Shown: positions 10,266 to 21,517 of the stretch, one piece after another
How the letters are laid out: each line of letters opens with the position of its first letter
Position numbering within the stretch: the stretch's first letter is position 1
Assembly: GCA_000442125.1 (NCBI GenBank)
Contig: KE546968.1
Span: 1,267,932 to 1,331,931, forward strand
DNA length: 64,000 bases
Direction of reading: 5' to 3'
From: Opeltia flavorubescens
Taxonomy: Eukaryota > Ascomycota > Lecanoromycetes > Teloschistales > Teloschistaceae
The notes under the pieces: model-generated
Database searches by the model: none
What the model saw: the letters and a program-made list of their open reading frames with translations, nothing else
Told to the model about the DNA's origin: nothing
Position numbers and translations under genes: made by a program

Positions 10266-13200
10266 ATGGTTTTCAAACCATTTACCCATCTCGCCCGTCA
10301 AAGCTTAGGGAAGACTTTTACCCATGGTTATGCGCAATCAGTTGTTGCCGCAACCCAATCTTCCTATGCATCGTCTACAACCCCTTTCGGCCCGTTCAGC
10401 AGTCATGCTGCAAGCAAATTCAGCAAACATGGGTCTTCCCAGCTCCATTCAAGCTTCCAGCCTCCTTCAACACCATCCTGCAAAACTGCCAATGGTGGAC
10501 AGCAAACCCATGCAACGCAAGATCCTCGCGAAGATGGAGGTTTAGCGGCGTACTATGAAGCATGGCAGAAGCAACAGGGGAAAGTCGGCGGTGGGCAAGA
10601 ATGGAAGCAATTTCAATTTCCTCTTCGGATCGGTTGGAAGGCTCCAAACGCTTTATCGGACGGGAAAAGCGTTGTTAAGAGGGGTGATGTACGATTACGC
10701 CCAGACACTCTTCTTGATCACAATGGGTTAGACCGTGCCTACAGCTCAAGTGCCGTTGATGATATTAAGAAAGTTGAGGATGTAATGGCTGAAGCTGCTG
10801 CTGTAGAGCAGGTAGATAAAGCCATTGCACAAGAGATCGACAGTCTACAGATCACCTCTGCCCTTCCCAATATTGGCTTGACTTCCGACGGTCAAGAATC
10901 CCTTGATACTACGAGTACCTTAGCACTGGATACAACATCGTCAATTCACACAACAGATTCTATTCAAAGCTCTCTGTCCTTGACTGATATAACTGTCCCT
11001 TCTCCGGAGTCTCTGGCGGTGTCGGACTCAATCGTCCAGCTCCGTAACGCTGGACGCTATACTGAAATTCCTGCAGCCTTTAAACTGCTGCTCGCGAGAG
11101 GACTACAGCCTTCTATTGGAGCTTATAACGCTCTTCTGGCTGCTGCTATAAAGCTACCAGCTGCTAAACATCTGGTCGTTTCCCAAGCACTCAACGTTTA
11201 TGCCAGCTTGCTACGGCATCAAGTTACGCCAGATACTGCATTTTATGCAACAATATTGGAGCTACTCTCCCAACAAGCAATCGATAACCACCAAACGAAG
11301 CTTAAGATGAAAGTCAAGCATCTACGATACTTTAACCCCGGGCTTGGCGAATTGAAGGATGATTTCCAATTGCAATCTGACCAAAGTGAATGGGCCATAC
11401 TATTGCAGGACAATTCCCTTAGTAATGCTGTCGACATTTTTGATGCGGCAGTAGCCAAAACAGAGGTTCCATCCTTTTCATCAGACGTATACAGCTCGCT
11501 AGTCACCGCGTGCGCTTTGCATGGACGAATCGACGACATGCTCCGGGTTCACGCGCATCTTGAACAAAATAATGTGCTTGCTAGAGCGTCAATGTTTCCA
11601 CCAATGATCGAGGCTTTCGCACGGCGTGGAGATTTACGAAGCGCTGTTGAGTGCTATGACGGATACAAGGACCTGGCCAGCCAGAACGACATGGGCTATG
11701 ATACCCTCGTTGGTCGCATGGATAATGAAGTATATGCGGCAGTTGTCAAGAGCTACGCCATGTGCGGCAGAGTGGAAGCCGGCAATCGATTCCTATCCAG
11801 GATCATCGAGTCTTTTGATGGCAATATCAAAGATGTCGGTGTCAAATCTGAGGCTATCCAGGATACAATCATCACAAAGGGGCTGATACAACCTCAGATT
11901 GACGCTGCTCAATACGCGGAGGCGCTAGAGACCGCGGCAACGCGAAATCTTAGCTCTCCTGCTCGCAGCAACGCTCTCGCTCACATATGTTCCGTTGCGG
12001 CAGACTACAACGATAAGAAATCTGCGATCGAAGCGTACCAGGGTATTGACAAAACTTCTCCCGAGATGTCGGTGGCCGCACTCTCAATGCTTGCGATGTT
12101 TGTTCGCTGTGGCCAACTGGATGAGGCTCACACTTTTTGGTCCCTGCTGTATGGGTCTCCCAATACCGAGATATCCCTTATCGAGCCGACTGTCATGTAT
12201 GCAATCGCACTCATTAACGGAGGCCGAGTTGATGAAGCTCTACAACATGCTCGAGAAACCTTCGATCGTACGCGTGGGTCTGCAGACACGGCAAATGCTC
12301 GGACTCAAATGAAGGAAAAGATTGATGAAGCGATAGAACATCTTGGGAGTTTCTTGACCATGAATGGGATCATAGTTTCGCCTCAAGCTCGCATGATCCT
12401 GTTGTGGGCGATGAGCGAGAACAATGGTCCTGTATCTCCCGTGTCCGAGCATTTGCTCGCAGGTCTAGGACCCGAAGCGTTCTCTATTCTGAGCTGGCAG
12501 GACATCGCCTTGCTCCTCAGAACCGAGGCTGCAATCATCTCAGGTGGTGCATTTTTGCAAGATGTCGCTCATATTGCCAGATTCGAGTACCTTATAGATA
12601 TGGTCACGCGCCACGGCGCACTCATGGATGATACTACTGTTAAGCTTGTTGAGCAGACCTTGGAAGCTCTCGAAACCCGACATCCGAATTTATCCATCAA
12701 ATGGCATAACGCTCGTCACATCATTAATCTGCAGCCTCATGTCCCGACGCTCCCATCGGCGGCACCAAGTATGACCACAGCCACCCCCGGACTATATTCG
12801 GATGCGTACGATCCGTATGAAGCGTCAATCGACCATAGAGGCTCGAATGTGATTACAAGCATCCTAGAGAACCCCAGGCCTAGGTGCGGACTTAAATTGG
12901 ATGAAGCTCTTTCACGGTTGCAGAACATGCGACGTGCCGGTCAACACCCACACTACAAGGTGTACTGCAATCTCATCGCGTCGACAGCTAGGGAAGGCCG
13001 GGTCAACGAAATTTTTGATATCTTCAAGATAGCTCAGCAAGACGTACCCCTTCTCCCAGAGTATTCATCAGTTCGGGACGGCTGGTCGCTGATTTTAGAC
13101 TCAATGGTTGCAGCGTGCCTCACCGTTGGCGATCGGAAAGCAGCTTCTGAATTTCATCAGGAGCTACTCCAGCTTGGTTCTGCGCCAACAGCAAATACAT

Positions 13201-14240
13201 TTGGCCTCTACATTACAACCTTACGAGATTCTGCCAGAACCTTGGACGAGGCAAATGAAGCGCTCACCATATTTTGCCGCGCTGAACAGGAAGGGGTTGA
13301 GCCCACATCGTTTCTGTACAACGCCTTGATCGGCAAACTTGCAAAGGCTAGGAGGATGGATGATTGCTATTTCTATTTCTCCCAGATGCGGAAGCTGGGC
13401 ATCCAGCCTACCAGCATCACCTATGGCACAATGATCAATGCAATGACCCGTGTCAGCAACGAGCGTGAAGCAGAACAAGTTTTCAACGAAATGGAGGGCA
13501 TGCCCAACTACAAGCCACGACCAGCTCCTTACAATACCATGATGCAGTTTTTCTTAGGCACCAAGCACGATAGCGTGAAAGTATCCGAGTACTATTCACG
13601 TATGCTATCACAGGGTATCCGCCCAACGATGCATACTTTCAAGTTACTGATCGACACACACGCCACTCTCGAACCCATCAACATGGCTGCAGCTGAGGGC
13701 GTATTGGATGAAATTCGCGCTTCAGGCGCGCGCCCCGAATCGACTCACTATGCGGCTCTGGTCCATGCGAAAGGATGTACGCTGCGTGACATGGGTAGTG
13801 CCCGTGCTACTTTCGATGCAGCCATTGCAAATCCTGAGGTTGGCCCCCACGCATGCTTGTACCAAGCATTATTTGAGTCGATGGTTGTCAATGGTCGTGT
13901 CAAGGAAACGAATGAGCTTCTGGAGGATATGGCTTCGAGAGGTGTAGAGGTGACCGCGTACATCGCCAACACCTTAATCCACGGTTGGACCGCGGAAGGT
14001 GTCCTCGCCACGGCACAAGCAATCTATGATAGCGTCAGCATGGAAAAGCGGGAACCCAGCACCTACGACGCTATGACCCGCGGCTTCCTAGCTTCAAATG
14101 AGCGACAGCAAGCTCGTGAAGTTGTCAACGAGATGCTGTCAAAGGGATATCCCCAACCGGTAACGAACAGAATCACGGCCTTACTTGGCCCAACTGGTAC
14201 TCGAGCTGCCAACACAATTCCCGCAGCTCTTATGGCGTAA
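10266..14240 (+). CDS. large pentatricopeptide-repeat protein, probably mitochondrial
   Basis: Single exon of 1324 residues from ATG 10266. The N-terminus is rich in Ser, Ala, Lys/Arg and Gln with almost no acidic residue for ~65 residues (MVFKPFTHLARQSLGKTF), as in a mitochondrial presequence. Degenerate PPR units of about 35 residues are visible near residue 270 (PSIGAYNALLAAAIK), 410-520 and most clearly 890-1290, for example PTSFLYNALIGKLAKARRM, PTSITYGTMINAMTRV and RPTMHTFKLLIDTH. PPR proteins bind organellar RNA and steer its translation or stability. Size and layout recall the Cya5/Pet309 group that activates cox1 mRNA translation, but I cannot separate it from other large fungal PPR proteins and give no symbol. 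An N at 14274 lies just past the stop. Confidence 0.85.
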   Translation: MVFKPFTHLARQSLGKTFTHGYAQSVVAATQSSYASSTTPFGPFSSHAASKFSKHGSSQLHSSFQPPSTPSCKTANGGQQTHATQDPREDGGLAAYYEAWQKQQGKVGGGQEWKQFQFPLRIGWKAPNALSDGKSVVKRGDVRLRPDTLLDHNGLDRAYSSSAVDDIKKVEDVMAEAAAVEQVDKAIAQEIDSLQITSALPNIGLTSDGQESLDTTSTLALDTTSSIHTTDSIQSSLSLTDITVPSPESLAVSDSIVQLRNAGRYTEIPAAFKLLLARGLQPSIGAYNALLAAAIKLPAAKHLVVSQALNVYASLLRHQVTPDTAFYATILELLSQQAIDNHQTKLKMKVKHLRYFNPGLGELKDDFQLQSDQSEWAILLQDNSLSNAVDIFDAAVAKTEVPSFSSDVYSSLVTACALHGRIDDMLRVHAHLEQNNVLARASMFPPMIEAFARRGDLRSAVECYDGYKDLASQNDMGYDTLVGRMDNEVYAAVVKSYAMCGRVEAGNRFLSRIIESFDGNIKDVGVKSEAIQDTIITKGLIQPQIDAAQYAEALETAATRNLSSPARSNALAHICSVAADYNDKKSAIEAYQGIDKTSPEMSVAALSMLAMFVRCGQLDEAHTFWSLLYGSPNTEISLIEPTVMYAIALINGGRVDEALQHARETFDRTRGSADTANARTQMKEKIDEAIEHLGSFLTMNGIIVSPQARMILLWAMSENNGPVSPVSEHLLAGLGPEAFSILSWQDIALLLRTEAAIISGGAFLQDVAHIARFEYLIDMVTRHGALMDDTTVKLVEQTLEALETRHPNLSIKWHNARHIINLQPHVPTLPSAAPSMTTATPGLYSDAYDPYEASIDHRGSNVITSILENPRPRCGLKLDEALSRLQNMRRAGQHPHYKVYCNLIASTAREGRVNEIFDIFKIAQQDVPLLPEYSSVRDGWSLILDSMVAACLTVGDRKAASEFHQELLQLGSAPTANTFGLYITTLRDSARTLDEANEALTIFCRAEQEGVEPTSFLYNALIGKLAKARRMDDCYFYFSQMRKLGIQPTSITYGTMINAMTRVSNEREAEQVFNEMEGMPNYKPRPAPYNTMMQFFLGTKHDSVKVSEYYSRMLSQGIRPTMHTFKLLIDTHATLEPINMAAAEGVLDEIRASGARPESTHYAALVHAKGCTLRDMGSARATFDAAIANPEVGPHACLYQALFESMVVNGRVKETNELLEDMASRGVEVTAYIANTLIHGWTAEGVLATAQAIYDSVSMEKREPSTYDAMTRGFLASNERQQAREVVNEMLSKGYPQPVTNRITALLGPTGTRAANTIPAALMA

Positions 14241-14813
14241 TGCATACAGTCATTCTGGCCGCTCCCTACATTTNTCTGCACGAAATTTGTAATTCTTTTC
14301 TTTTACTATTTGATACCCTGAATGTTCGGTGAGCAAATTCGGCGTTTTACGGCAAGAAAGGCAAGGGATCTCAGGCGTTGAGCAAGCAGGAGTGGTGTAT
14401 GTGACGGCTGCTGTAACATTACGAGGAAGCGTTAGGGGCTAAGATATGGTGGAGAAGACCTCTTCTACAATGACAAACGTGTACATTAAAAAGAAGCAGA
14501 CAACTCAACTCAAGAAAGTTTGATATACATATACATCTTGGGGCGCAATACATTACACGATGTTTGATTAATTAATGCATATCGTAATATTCGATTCAGA
14601 GTAAGGTAAGATACTAAAGTGAGGGATGCGACGTCGTCATGTATATGTAAATCCAACAACGCCCGAAGACGACCAAGATGTTAACGAACTCATATGTTTT
14701 GCGTGCTTTCCACCATGCATTCTAAATCCTTCATCCTACCATAAAACTATATGCCATCATCTCTCCCTTCCTCTATCCTAAGGTCAATAATCCGTGCCAT
14801 CTCCACTTCGACA
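14241..14813. other. intergenic, PPR gene to PDX3
   Basis: About 570 bp with one ambiguous base (14274). Holds the PPR gene 3' UTR and the PDX3 promoter. Nothing else recognised. Confidence 0.4.
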
Positions 14814-15583
14814 ATGGGATACGCTCAAGACTCCAAACTCATTTGTAACTTTGCCCCTTGGTTATCTTTAATACACCTACACTGCTAATTCCCAGCTACA
14901 TAGTTGCCCCTGCCGGCACCCACTCCACCGCTCAAGCAGACCAGTACACCAAAGGCAGCCTCTCCCGCGATCAACTCTCGCCCTCTCCTTTCACCCAATT
15001 CCACACCTGGTTTACGCACGCTCGCAACTCCGGCATCGCCCTCCCCGAATCCGTCTGCTTCTCTACCGCCGCCCTTCCCTCAGGCAAAGTCTCCTCCCGC
15101 TACGTCTACCTCAAAGAACTCGACGAAAAGGGCTTCGTCATCTACAGCAACTGGGAGCATTCAAGAAAGGCGGCGGATGTGAAGAGTAACCCCTACGCTA
15201 GCCTTGCTTTCTGGTGGAAGGATGTGGAGAGGCAGGTGAGGGTTGAGGGGAGGGTAGAGAGATTGAGTGACAAAGAGAGCCAGGTGTATTATGATTTGCG
15301 GGCGAGGGGGAGTAGGATCGGAGCATGGGCGAGCAGGCAGAGTCAGGTGTTGAAGGAGGAGGAGGGAGGGCGCGAGATTCTGGAGGGGTGGGTCAAGGAT
15401 GTGGAGGAGAGGTTCGAGGGGAAGGAGGAGATACCGGTGCCTGCGTTTTGGGGCGGTTTAAGGATTATACCGGACATGATCGAGTTCTGGCAGGGAAGGG
15501 AAAGTAGGCTGCATGATAGATTCAGGTATTTGCGTGATGAGAGTGGAGAGGACAGGTGGAAGATTGAGAGATTAAGTCCATAA
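14814..15583 (+). CDS. PDX3: pyridoxamine/pyridoxine 5'-phosphate oxidase
   Basis: FMN enzyme that oxidises PNP or PMP to pyridoxal 5'-phosphate, releasing H2O2; last step of vitamin B6 salvage. Exons 14814..14844 and 14904..15583 (59-nt intron) give 236 residues. The N-terminus becomes MGYAQDSKLIF joined to APAGTHST. The nearer acceptor at 14894 is excluded because it puts a TAG in frame two codons on. Family motifs: SRYVYLKELDEKGFVIYSN, SRKAADVKSNPYASLAFWW, RQVRVEGRVERLS, then SRIGAWASRQSQVL, and the C-terminal signature IEFWQGRESRLHDRFRYLRD. Its 3' end faces that of the GH125 gene with only 166 bp between the stops. Confidence 0.93.
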
Positions 15584-15749
15584 GCTATTTCCTGCGAAGC
15601 AAGCGATGCAAAGTAGTAATAACGCCAAAATGGTCCGTTGCAGTCGACCGTAACATCCCGTAAATAATCATGCATGGTATCTTTGGTATTAATCCCCCAA
15701 CGCCTCTTCTCTCCGGTTGATGATACAAAAAAATTATCGTACTGTTCTG

Positions 15750-17501
15750 TCACCCTAGTACATAAGGTTCTGCTCCTGGACCGAATAGAAGATGCGGCTT
15801 TCTGGCAGCAACATCCAAAATTGTCTGAGCAAAGACTGAATTGGCCCACGCAAACCAACTTCCTAATGATCCGTCAGGAAAGATAGTACCAAATTAGAGT
15901 AGGGTAAGGAAGTTACCTACGAGTATAATCAGTGACTAGGTCAACGTTGATACTTTCATGGACGAGGCCGAGCCTGCTTGAACTTCGGACGCTTTGTAAA
16001 GCGTTGAGTATTTCGTCGTCGTCATCGCTTGTCATCGCCTGCACCAATCTGCTCAGGGGCCAGGGGTGTTCAAGCCCAATATGCGGGCCCCCGATTCCGC
16101 CAAAGGCAGGTCCTTCCAGGTAGTAGGGGTTCCCGGCTTGTTCTAGAATCATCTTGCGTGTATTCTGGTATACTTTATCATCTTTGCTGACAAATCCCAT
16201 GAGCGGCAGAGCGAGCAAAGACGGAAGATTGGCGTCGTCCATAATAATTGACGAGCCGTAGCCATCGACCTCGAACGCAAAAACGTCACCGTAGCGTTTG
16301 TGCGTTACAACACCATGCTCCCAGATGCCTTTCTCGATGCTATCACCTCGTTCTTGTAGTCTCTTAGCAAGATCACCCTTACCAACAGCTTTCAGCATCG
16401 TAGCTGTTCGTTTCAATTCGACAGACATCATAGCATTGCCAGGTATGAAATATCCTAGGATAGTCGCATCGTCGCTCGGCCTAAAAGCACTACGAATCAG
16501 GCCAGTGCCACCCCTCAAAGGGTTCCCGAGACCGTCGAGATTTAATGTCTCGGTTCCGGCCGTTGTCTTTCTGCGGAAGAGATACTCGTTGCCTTGAAAA
16601 CGTCCCGTCGTAAGATCAAACGTAGGCTTCGCTTGTTCTTCGAGAACCTCAAGCAGTGTCTCGATTGCCAGGTACCACCGCTCATGCAGGAACTTTTTGC
16701 AACCTGTGTTCTTGAAGAACTGATTCCCCAACGCCAAAAAGTTAGCTAGAGAATCAATTTCATACTTACATTCGAACACTCTGGTAGGTTCGTACGCTGG
16801 ATGGACAGAATCCTCTTGACCATTCGACGAAGGAGGCACTTGACTGGGCGGTGGTGGCTGAAAGGCGTTGCAGTACGGAGATTCAATGACAAATTCGGCT
16901 TGCGTGTTGATAGCACCCAAAATTAAGCTTTCCAGCCGTTTGTCCTTTTTCGCCAACAGTTGGTATTGAGCCAATTGATTTGTAGAGTCTCTTAACCATT
17001 CAGCATTAATGTCGCCGGTGACTATGAAGCTTTGGGCGCCATCCCAATGCCCGTCATCTCCCAAGGTGTCTTTCTTACGTTTTCGTGACTTCTCGGATGT
17101 ACCATCCACATGCCATCGAACCGTTGTATCTAGGGTGTTCGGGAAAGCGTTTTCAAAGATTCTTGCTAGATCCTTGTCTTTCATTCTAGATGTAACATCT
17201 TCTATGACCTTTTCCACTAATGGCGAGGAGAACGTTCTACACTGAGGTGACGGACGTTGGTATGGAAGAGAGAGTGGACCACCGCTAAGCGGACGGCTAC
17301 ACAGCGGGTCAGCGATTCCATACATGATTGCCAGAGTCAGACTAAAGCATACTGAGGCATCATGGAATAATGCCGATAATCTGGGCAAATCGTGTTGTAT
17401 CTTTCAGAATTAATGCCATCCCCAAGGACATCCTGTTCAGCAAAGACACCTTCCACACAGGTAATCGTAGCTAGCACAAACAAAAGCACCGCGGTATTCA
17501 T
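15750..17501 (-). CDS. GH125 exo-alpha-1,6-mannosidase (secretory pathway)
   Basis: Glycoside hydrolase family 125, metal-independent; bacterial members remove terminal alpha-1,6-mannose. Exons in coding order 17501..17353, 17296..15921 and 15862..15750 (introns 56 and 58 nt) give 545 residues. MNTAVLLFVLATITCVEGVF is a clear signal peptide; another Met four codons upstream is possible. After the first junction the text reads CPDYRHYSMMPH then RPLSGGPLSLPYQRP. Family signatures: CRTFSSPLVEKVIEDV, VTGDINAEWLRDSTNQLAQY, ESPYCNAFQPP, VFECKYEIDSLANFLAL, DDANLPSLLALPLMG, GGIGGPHIG, and SWFAWANSVFAQTILD in the last exon. The substrate is probably alpha-1,6-mannose on fungal N-glycans or mannan; cellular site inferred from the signal peptide only. 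Confidence 0.9.
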
Positions 17502-18327
17502 GACACAATGCATGCTAACTGATCTCGGCGGTCTTGATAGAGGCTTCAAGTCTGAGGGAGGCAGTCTTACGTTCGCAAGCGTCAATCGTTGGTGGATGTT
17601 ACTGAACTTGAGGACCAATCCGTTCGATTTTGTCGGCAATTCGCCATACTTAAGTCGAGACGGCAATCAAGACGTTTGGAGGCGAAGTGTAAGTGTCATT
17701 GGCGAGGTGAAACAGCCGGTCTTTGTCTGCGTGAAACGGAAGGGCATTCCCATGAATTGGAATGGGATGGAGACTATTTTGCCGGTTTATTACCCTTCCG
17801 CCGAAAGGTGACGCCAGGATCCCTGCTGCAGATCGGATGAGAAAGCATCACCCCGTCAAGATCTGTTGTCCTGCAATGAGCCTGTTCCTTGCTCCTGCCT
17901 GGTTTGACTCCCTCCTACCTTTTCGATCCCTTGATTGTACATCAAAACAGAACTGCGAAGGAAGACGGTGCAAATCTGCAGAAACATTAGTCTTGCATAT
18001 GTGTTTCACACGACCGTTTGAATGTAATTGAACTTTGTCCTCTTAATCACTCGCAGTCATATCTTGCATCCAGCTTGCCAAGTGCAAGCACACTGTCACT
18101 CCTTCACCATTCACTCCCACGCCGATATTCCGGTGGGTGTGAAGCCAGGCAAGAGGAAGGCTTCATTTGACGAACAAGCTCGACCGGAAAAACGATTCAT
18201 GATGGTGAGTGAAGTAGGAGGAGTCATCATGGACAAGCTATTTATTCTATAACTCCGCTTTAAAAATTCCTGAATTCTGTTATACCATCTCTCCAATAGC
18301 TAAAAACCATTTCTTTAGGATAACAAC
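17502..18327. other. divergent region GH125/UBA1, with possible upstream UBA1 exon
   Basis: About 830 bp between two diverging starts. From about 18057 to 18204 the plus strand has an open frame that joins UBA1 in phase through a 114-nt intron (18205..18318, GTGAGT to TTTAG). It reads GVKPGKRKASFDEQ then ARPEKRFMM. A good acceptor (CTCGCAG, ending 18056) precedes it, but no upstream ATG for that frame is visible. See the UBA1 entry. Confidence 0.5.
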
Positions 18328-21300
18328 ATGGACGTCGATGGTTCGGCGGTTGAAATCGGCCAGCTTAAGAACGGAGACATCGATGAATCACTTTACAGTC
18401 GCCAGCTCTATGTCCTTGGACATGAGGCTATGAAACGCATGGGCTCCTCACATGTACTAATTGCTGGCTTGCGAGGCTTAGGTGTTGAAATCGGTATGTG
18501 TTAGCAGCCTTCAAGATTAGGACCTACGGCTGAAACATCACAGCAAAGAACATTGCCCTAGCTGGTGTCAAATCGTTGACACTGTTCGACCCTGAACCCG
18601 CTGCCATTTCCGACCTATCCTCACAATTCTTCTTGCATCCCGATGACGTTGGCAAGCCGCGGGCTGCCGTCACTGCGCCTAGAGTAGCAGAGCTCAATGC
18701 CTACACCCCAGTCTCCGTCCACCCTTCAGAGTCTCTCACATCCAACCTCGATGACCTACGCCAGTATCAGGTCATCGTGCTGACTGGGACCTCCCTGAAG
18801 GATCAACTCAAAATTTCCGACTTCGCACACGCGAATGGTATCTACCTGGTCATTGTTGATACTTATGGATTGTTTGGATCGATTTTCACCGATTTTGGGA
18901 AGCAATTCGCCATTGCTGATCCAACTGGGGAGACCCCTGTGAGCGGGATCGTCAATGGTATTGACTCCGAGGGACTGGTCTCTGCTCTTGATGAGACTCG
19001 GCATGGCCTCGAAGATGGTGACTATGTCACATTCTCGGAAGTTCAGGGTATGGAGGCTTTGAATGGTGCTGAACCTCGCAAGGTTACTGTGAAGGGCCCC
19101 TACACCTTCTCCATCGGCGATGTCTCGGATATGGGTCAGTATAAACAAGGCGGCCTTTACACACAGGTCAAAATGCCTAAAATCGTCGACTTTCAGCCTC
19201 TTTCTCAGCAGCTACAAAAACCTGAAATCCTCATATCAGATTTCGCCAAGTTCGACCGACCGCAGCAACTTCATTTGGGGTTCCAGGCTCTACATGCCTT
19301 CAAAGACAAGCATGGAAAATTCCCACGGCCCCATAACGAGGAGGATGCTTCGCAAGTCCTGGAACTTACTCAAGGTCTGGCGAGCCAAGGCGAAGACAAG
19401 GTAGAGCTAGATGCAAAGCTTATCCGCGAGCTCAGCTACCAAGCCCATGGAGATCTGAGCCCCATGGCTGCTTTTTTTGGTGGCTTAGCCGCGCAGGAAG
19501 TTTTGAAGTCTGTGTCAGGAAAATTTCATCCTATCGTTCAGTGGCTATATTTCGATTCTTTGGAGTCACTGCCATCGTCAGTCAAGCGCTCAGAAGAGCT
19601 CTGCAAGCCTACGGGATCTCGTTATGATGGGCAAATTGCAGTTTTCGGAACTGAATTTCAAGAGAAGCTTGCCAATGTCAACCAATTTCTCGTTGGTGCC
19701 GGCGCGATCGGATGCGAGATGCTAAAGAACTGGGCACTGATAGGCTTAGCCTCTGGTGCGAAGGGTAACATCAGCGTTGCAGATATGGACCAGATCGAAA
19801 AAAGTAACCTGAACCGACAGTTCCTCTTCCGACCCAAAGATGTTGGGAAATTAAAAGCAGATTGCGCTGCTGAAGCGGTTCAAGCTATGAACCCCGAGCT
19901 TGGTGGGAAGATCACCACCCTTCGAGATCGAGTCGGTCCAGAGACAGAGCATATTTTTAACGAGGATTTTTGGGAAGGTCTGGATGGTGTCACGAATGCA
20001 TTAGACAACGTTGACGCAAGACAATACGTCGATCGTCGTTGCGTGTTCTTCCGAAAACCACTCCTTGATAGCGGTACCTTAGGCACCAAAGGCAACTGCC
20101 AGGTAGTGCTACCGCACCTGACGGAGTCATATTCGAGTTCTCAAGATCCTCCAGAACAATCATTCCCACAATGCACACTCCGTAGCTTTCCCAACAAGAT
20201 CGAGCATACTATTGCTTGGGCGAAGGAGAAGTTTCACCAGTATTTTGTGGGTCCTCCGGAAACTGTTAATCTATATGTTTCGCAACCCAACTATATCGAG
20301 CAAACGTTGAAACAATCTGGCAATGAGATACCAACACTAGAAAGCCTCCGCGACTTTCTGGTGACCGAGAAACCTTCAAACTTCGACGACTGTATCATGT
20401 GGGCGAGGCTGCAGTTCGAGAAGGAGTATAACAACGCTATTCAACAGCTCCTTTACAACTTTCCAAAGGATTCGACGACTGCGAGTGGCGCTCCCTTTTG
20501 GTCTGGTCCTAAACGAGCGCCTGACCCATTGAAATTCGATGCCGGCAATACCACGCACTTCAGCTTCGTGAAATCCACTGCCAACCTCCACGCATTCAAT
20601 TACGGTATTGAGGGTGGGAGTACAGTCTCGGACAAGCATTACGCAGAGGTCATGGAAGACATGATTATCCCAGACTTTTCCCCGAATCCAGCAGTCAAGA
20701 TCCAGGCCGACGACAAGGAGCCAGATCCGAATGCGGAGAATGGCAAGTCTAGCTTTGATGACAACGACGAGTTAGAGAAGCTGGTTTCAGAATTACCTCC
20801 GTCTAAGTCACTTATAGGCTTCAAGCTTGAACCTGTTGAGTTTGAGAAAGACGATGACACCAATCACCACATTGACTTCATCACTGCCGCGAGCAATTTG
20901 CGGGCCCAAAATTACGCAATCGCGGAAGCGGACCGACACAAGACCAAGTTCATTGCTGGCAAGATCATACCTGCCATTGCCACGACGACTGCACTAGTGA
21001 CGGGTTTAGTGGTTCTCGAACTGTATAAGATCATCGACGGCAAGGATGACATTGAACAGTACAAGAACGGTTTCGTCAATCTGGCGTTGCCGTTCTTTGG
21101 ATTCAGCGAGCCAATTGCCAGCCCGAAAGGTAAGTATCTTGGGAAGAAGGGTGAGGTGACGATCGATAGATTGTGGGACCGGTTTGAGGTCGAAAATATA
21201 ACGCTTCGCGAGTTCCTCAATCACTTCAGTGAGATCGGGCTCGAAGTGATGATGTTGAGTTCAGGGGTTAGTTTGCTCTACGCAAGCTTCTATGCGCCTA

Positions 21301-21517
21301 GCAAACTCAAGGATCGGATGGGTCTCAGGTGAGTCGCATAGACAAACAGTGGATCATCGAGGTGCTGATAATAAATAGGTTGAGCGAGCTGGTAGAGACG
21401 ATCAGCAAGAAAGCTATCCCGGACCACCAGAAGAATGTGATATTCGAGATGACAGTGGAAGACCAGACGGAAGAAGACGTGGAAGTGCCATATGTCATGT
21501 TAAAGCTGCACAAATAA
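18328..21517 (+). CDS. UBA1: ubiquitin-activating enzyme E1
   Basis: Uses ATP to adenylate ubiquitin, then carries it as a thioester and hands it to E2 enzymes. Exons 18328..18493, 18544..21328 and 21379..21517 (two 50-nt introns) give 1029 residues (yeast 1024). Start region [12 protein letters not shown], then [20 protein letters not shown]. The active adenylation domain has [17 protein letters not shown] and [16 protein letters not shown]. The catalytic cysteine is Cys599 in [11 protein letters not shown], matching yeast Cys600. [19 protein letters not shown] and the C-terminal ubiquitin-fold domain (ending PYVMLKLHK) are complete. Translation may start earlier: ATGs at 18199 and 18202 join in phase through an upstream intron, and the frame before them is Lys/Arg-rich. 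Confidence 0.95.

Noticed and set aside
14894-14903. Nearer acceptor CCCAG for PDX3 intron 1
   Set aside because: Using it puts a TAG in frame two codons later; the next AG restores the family reading.
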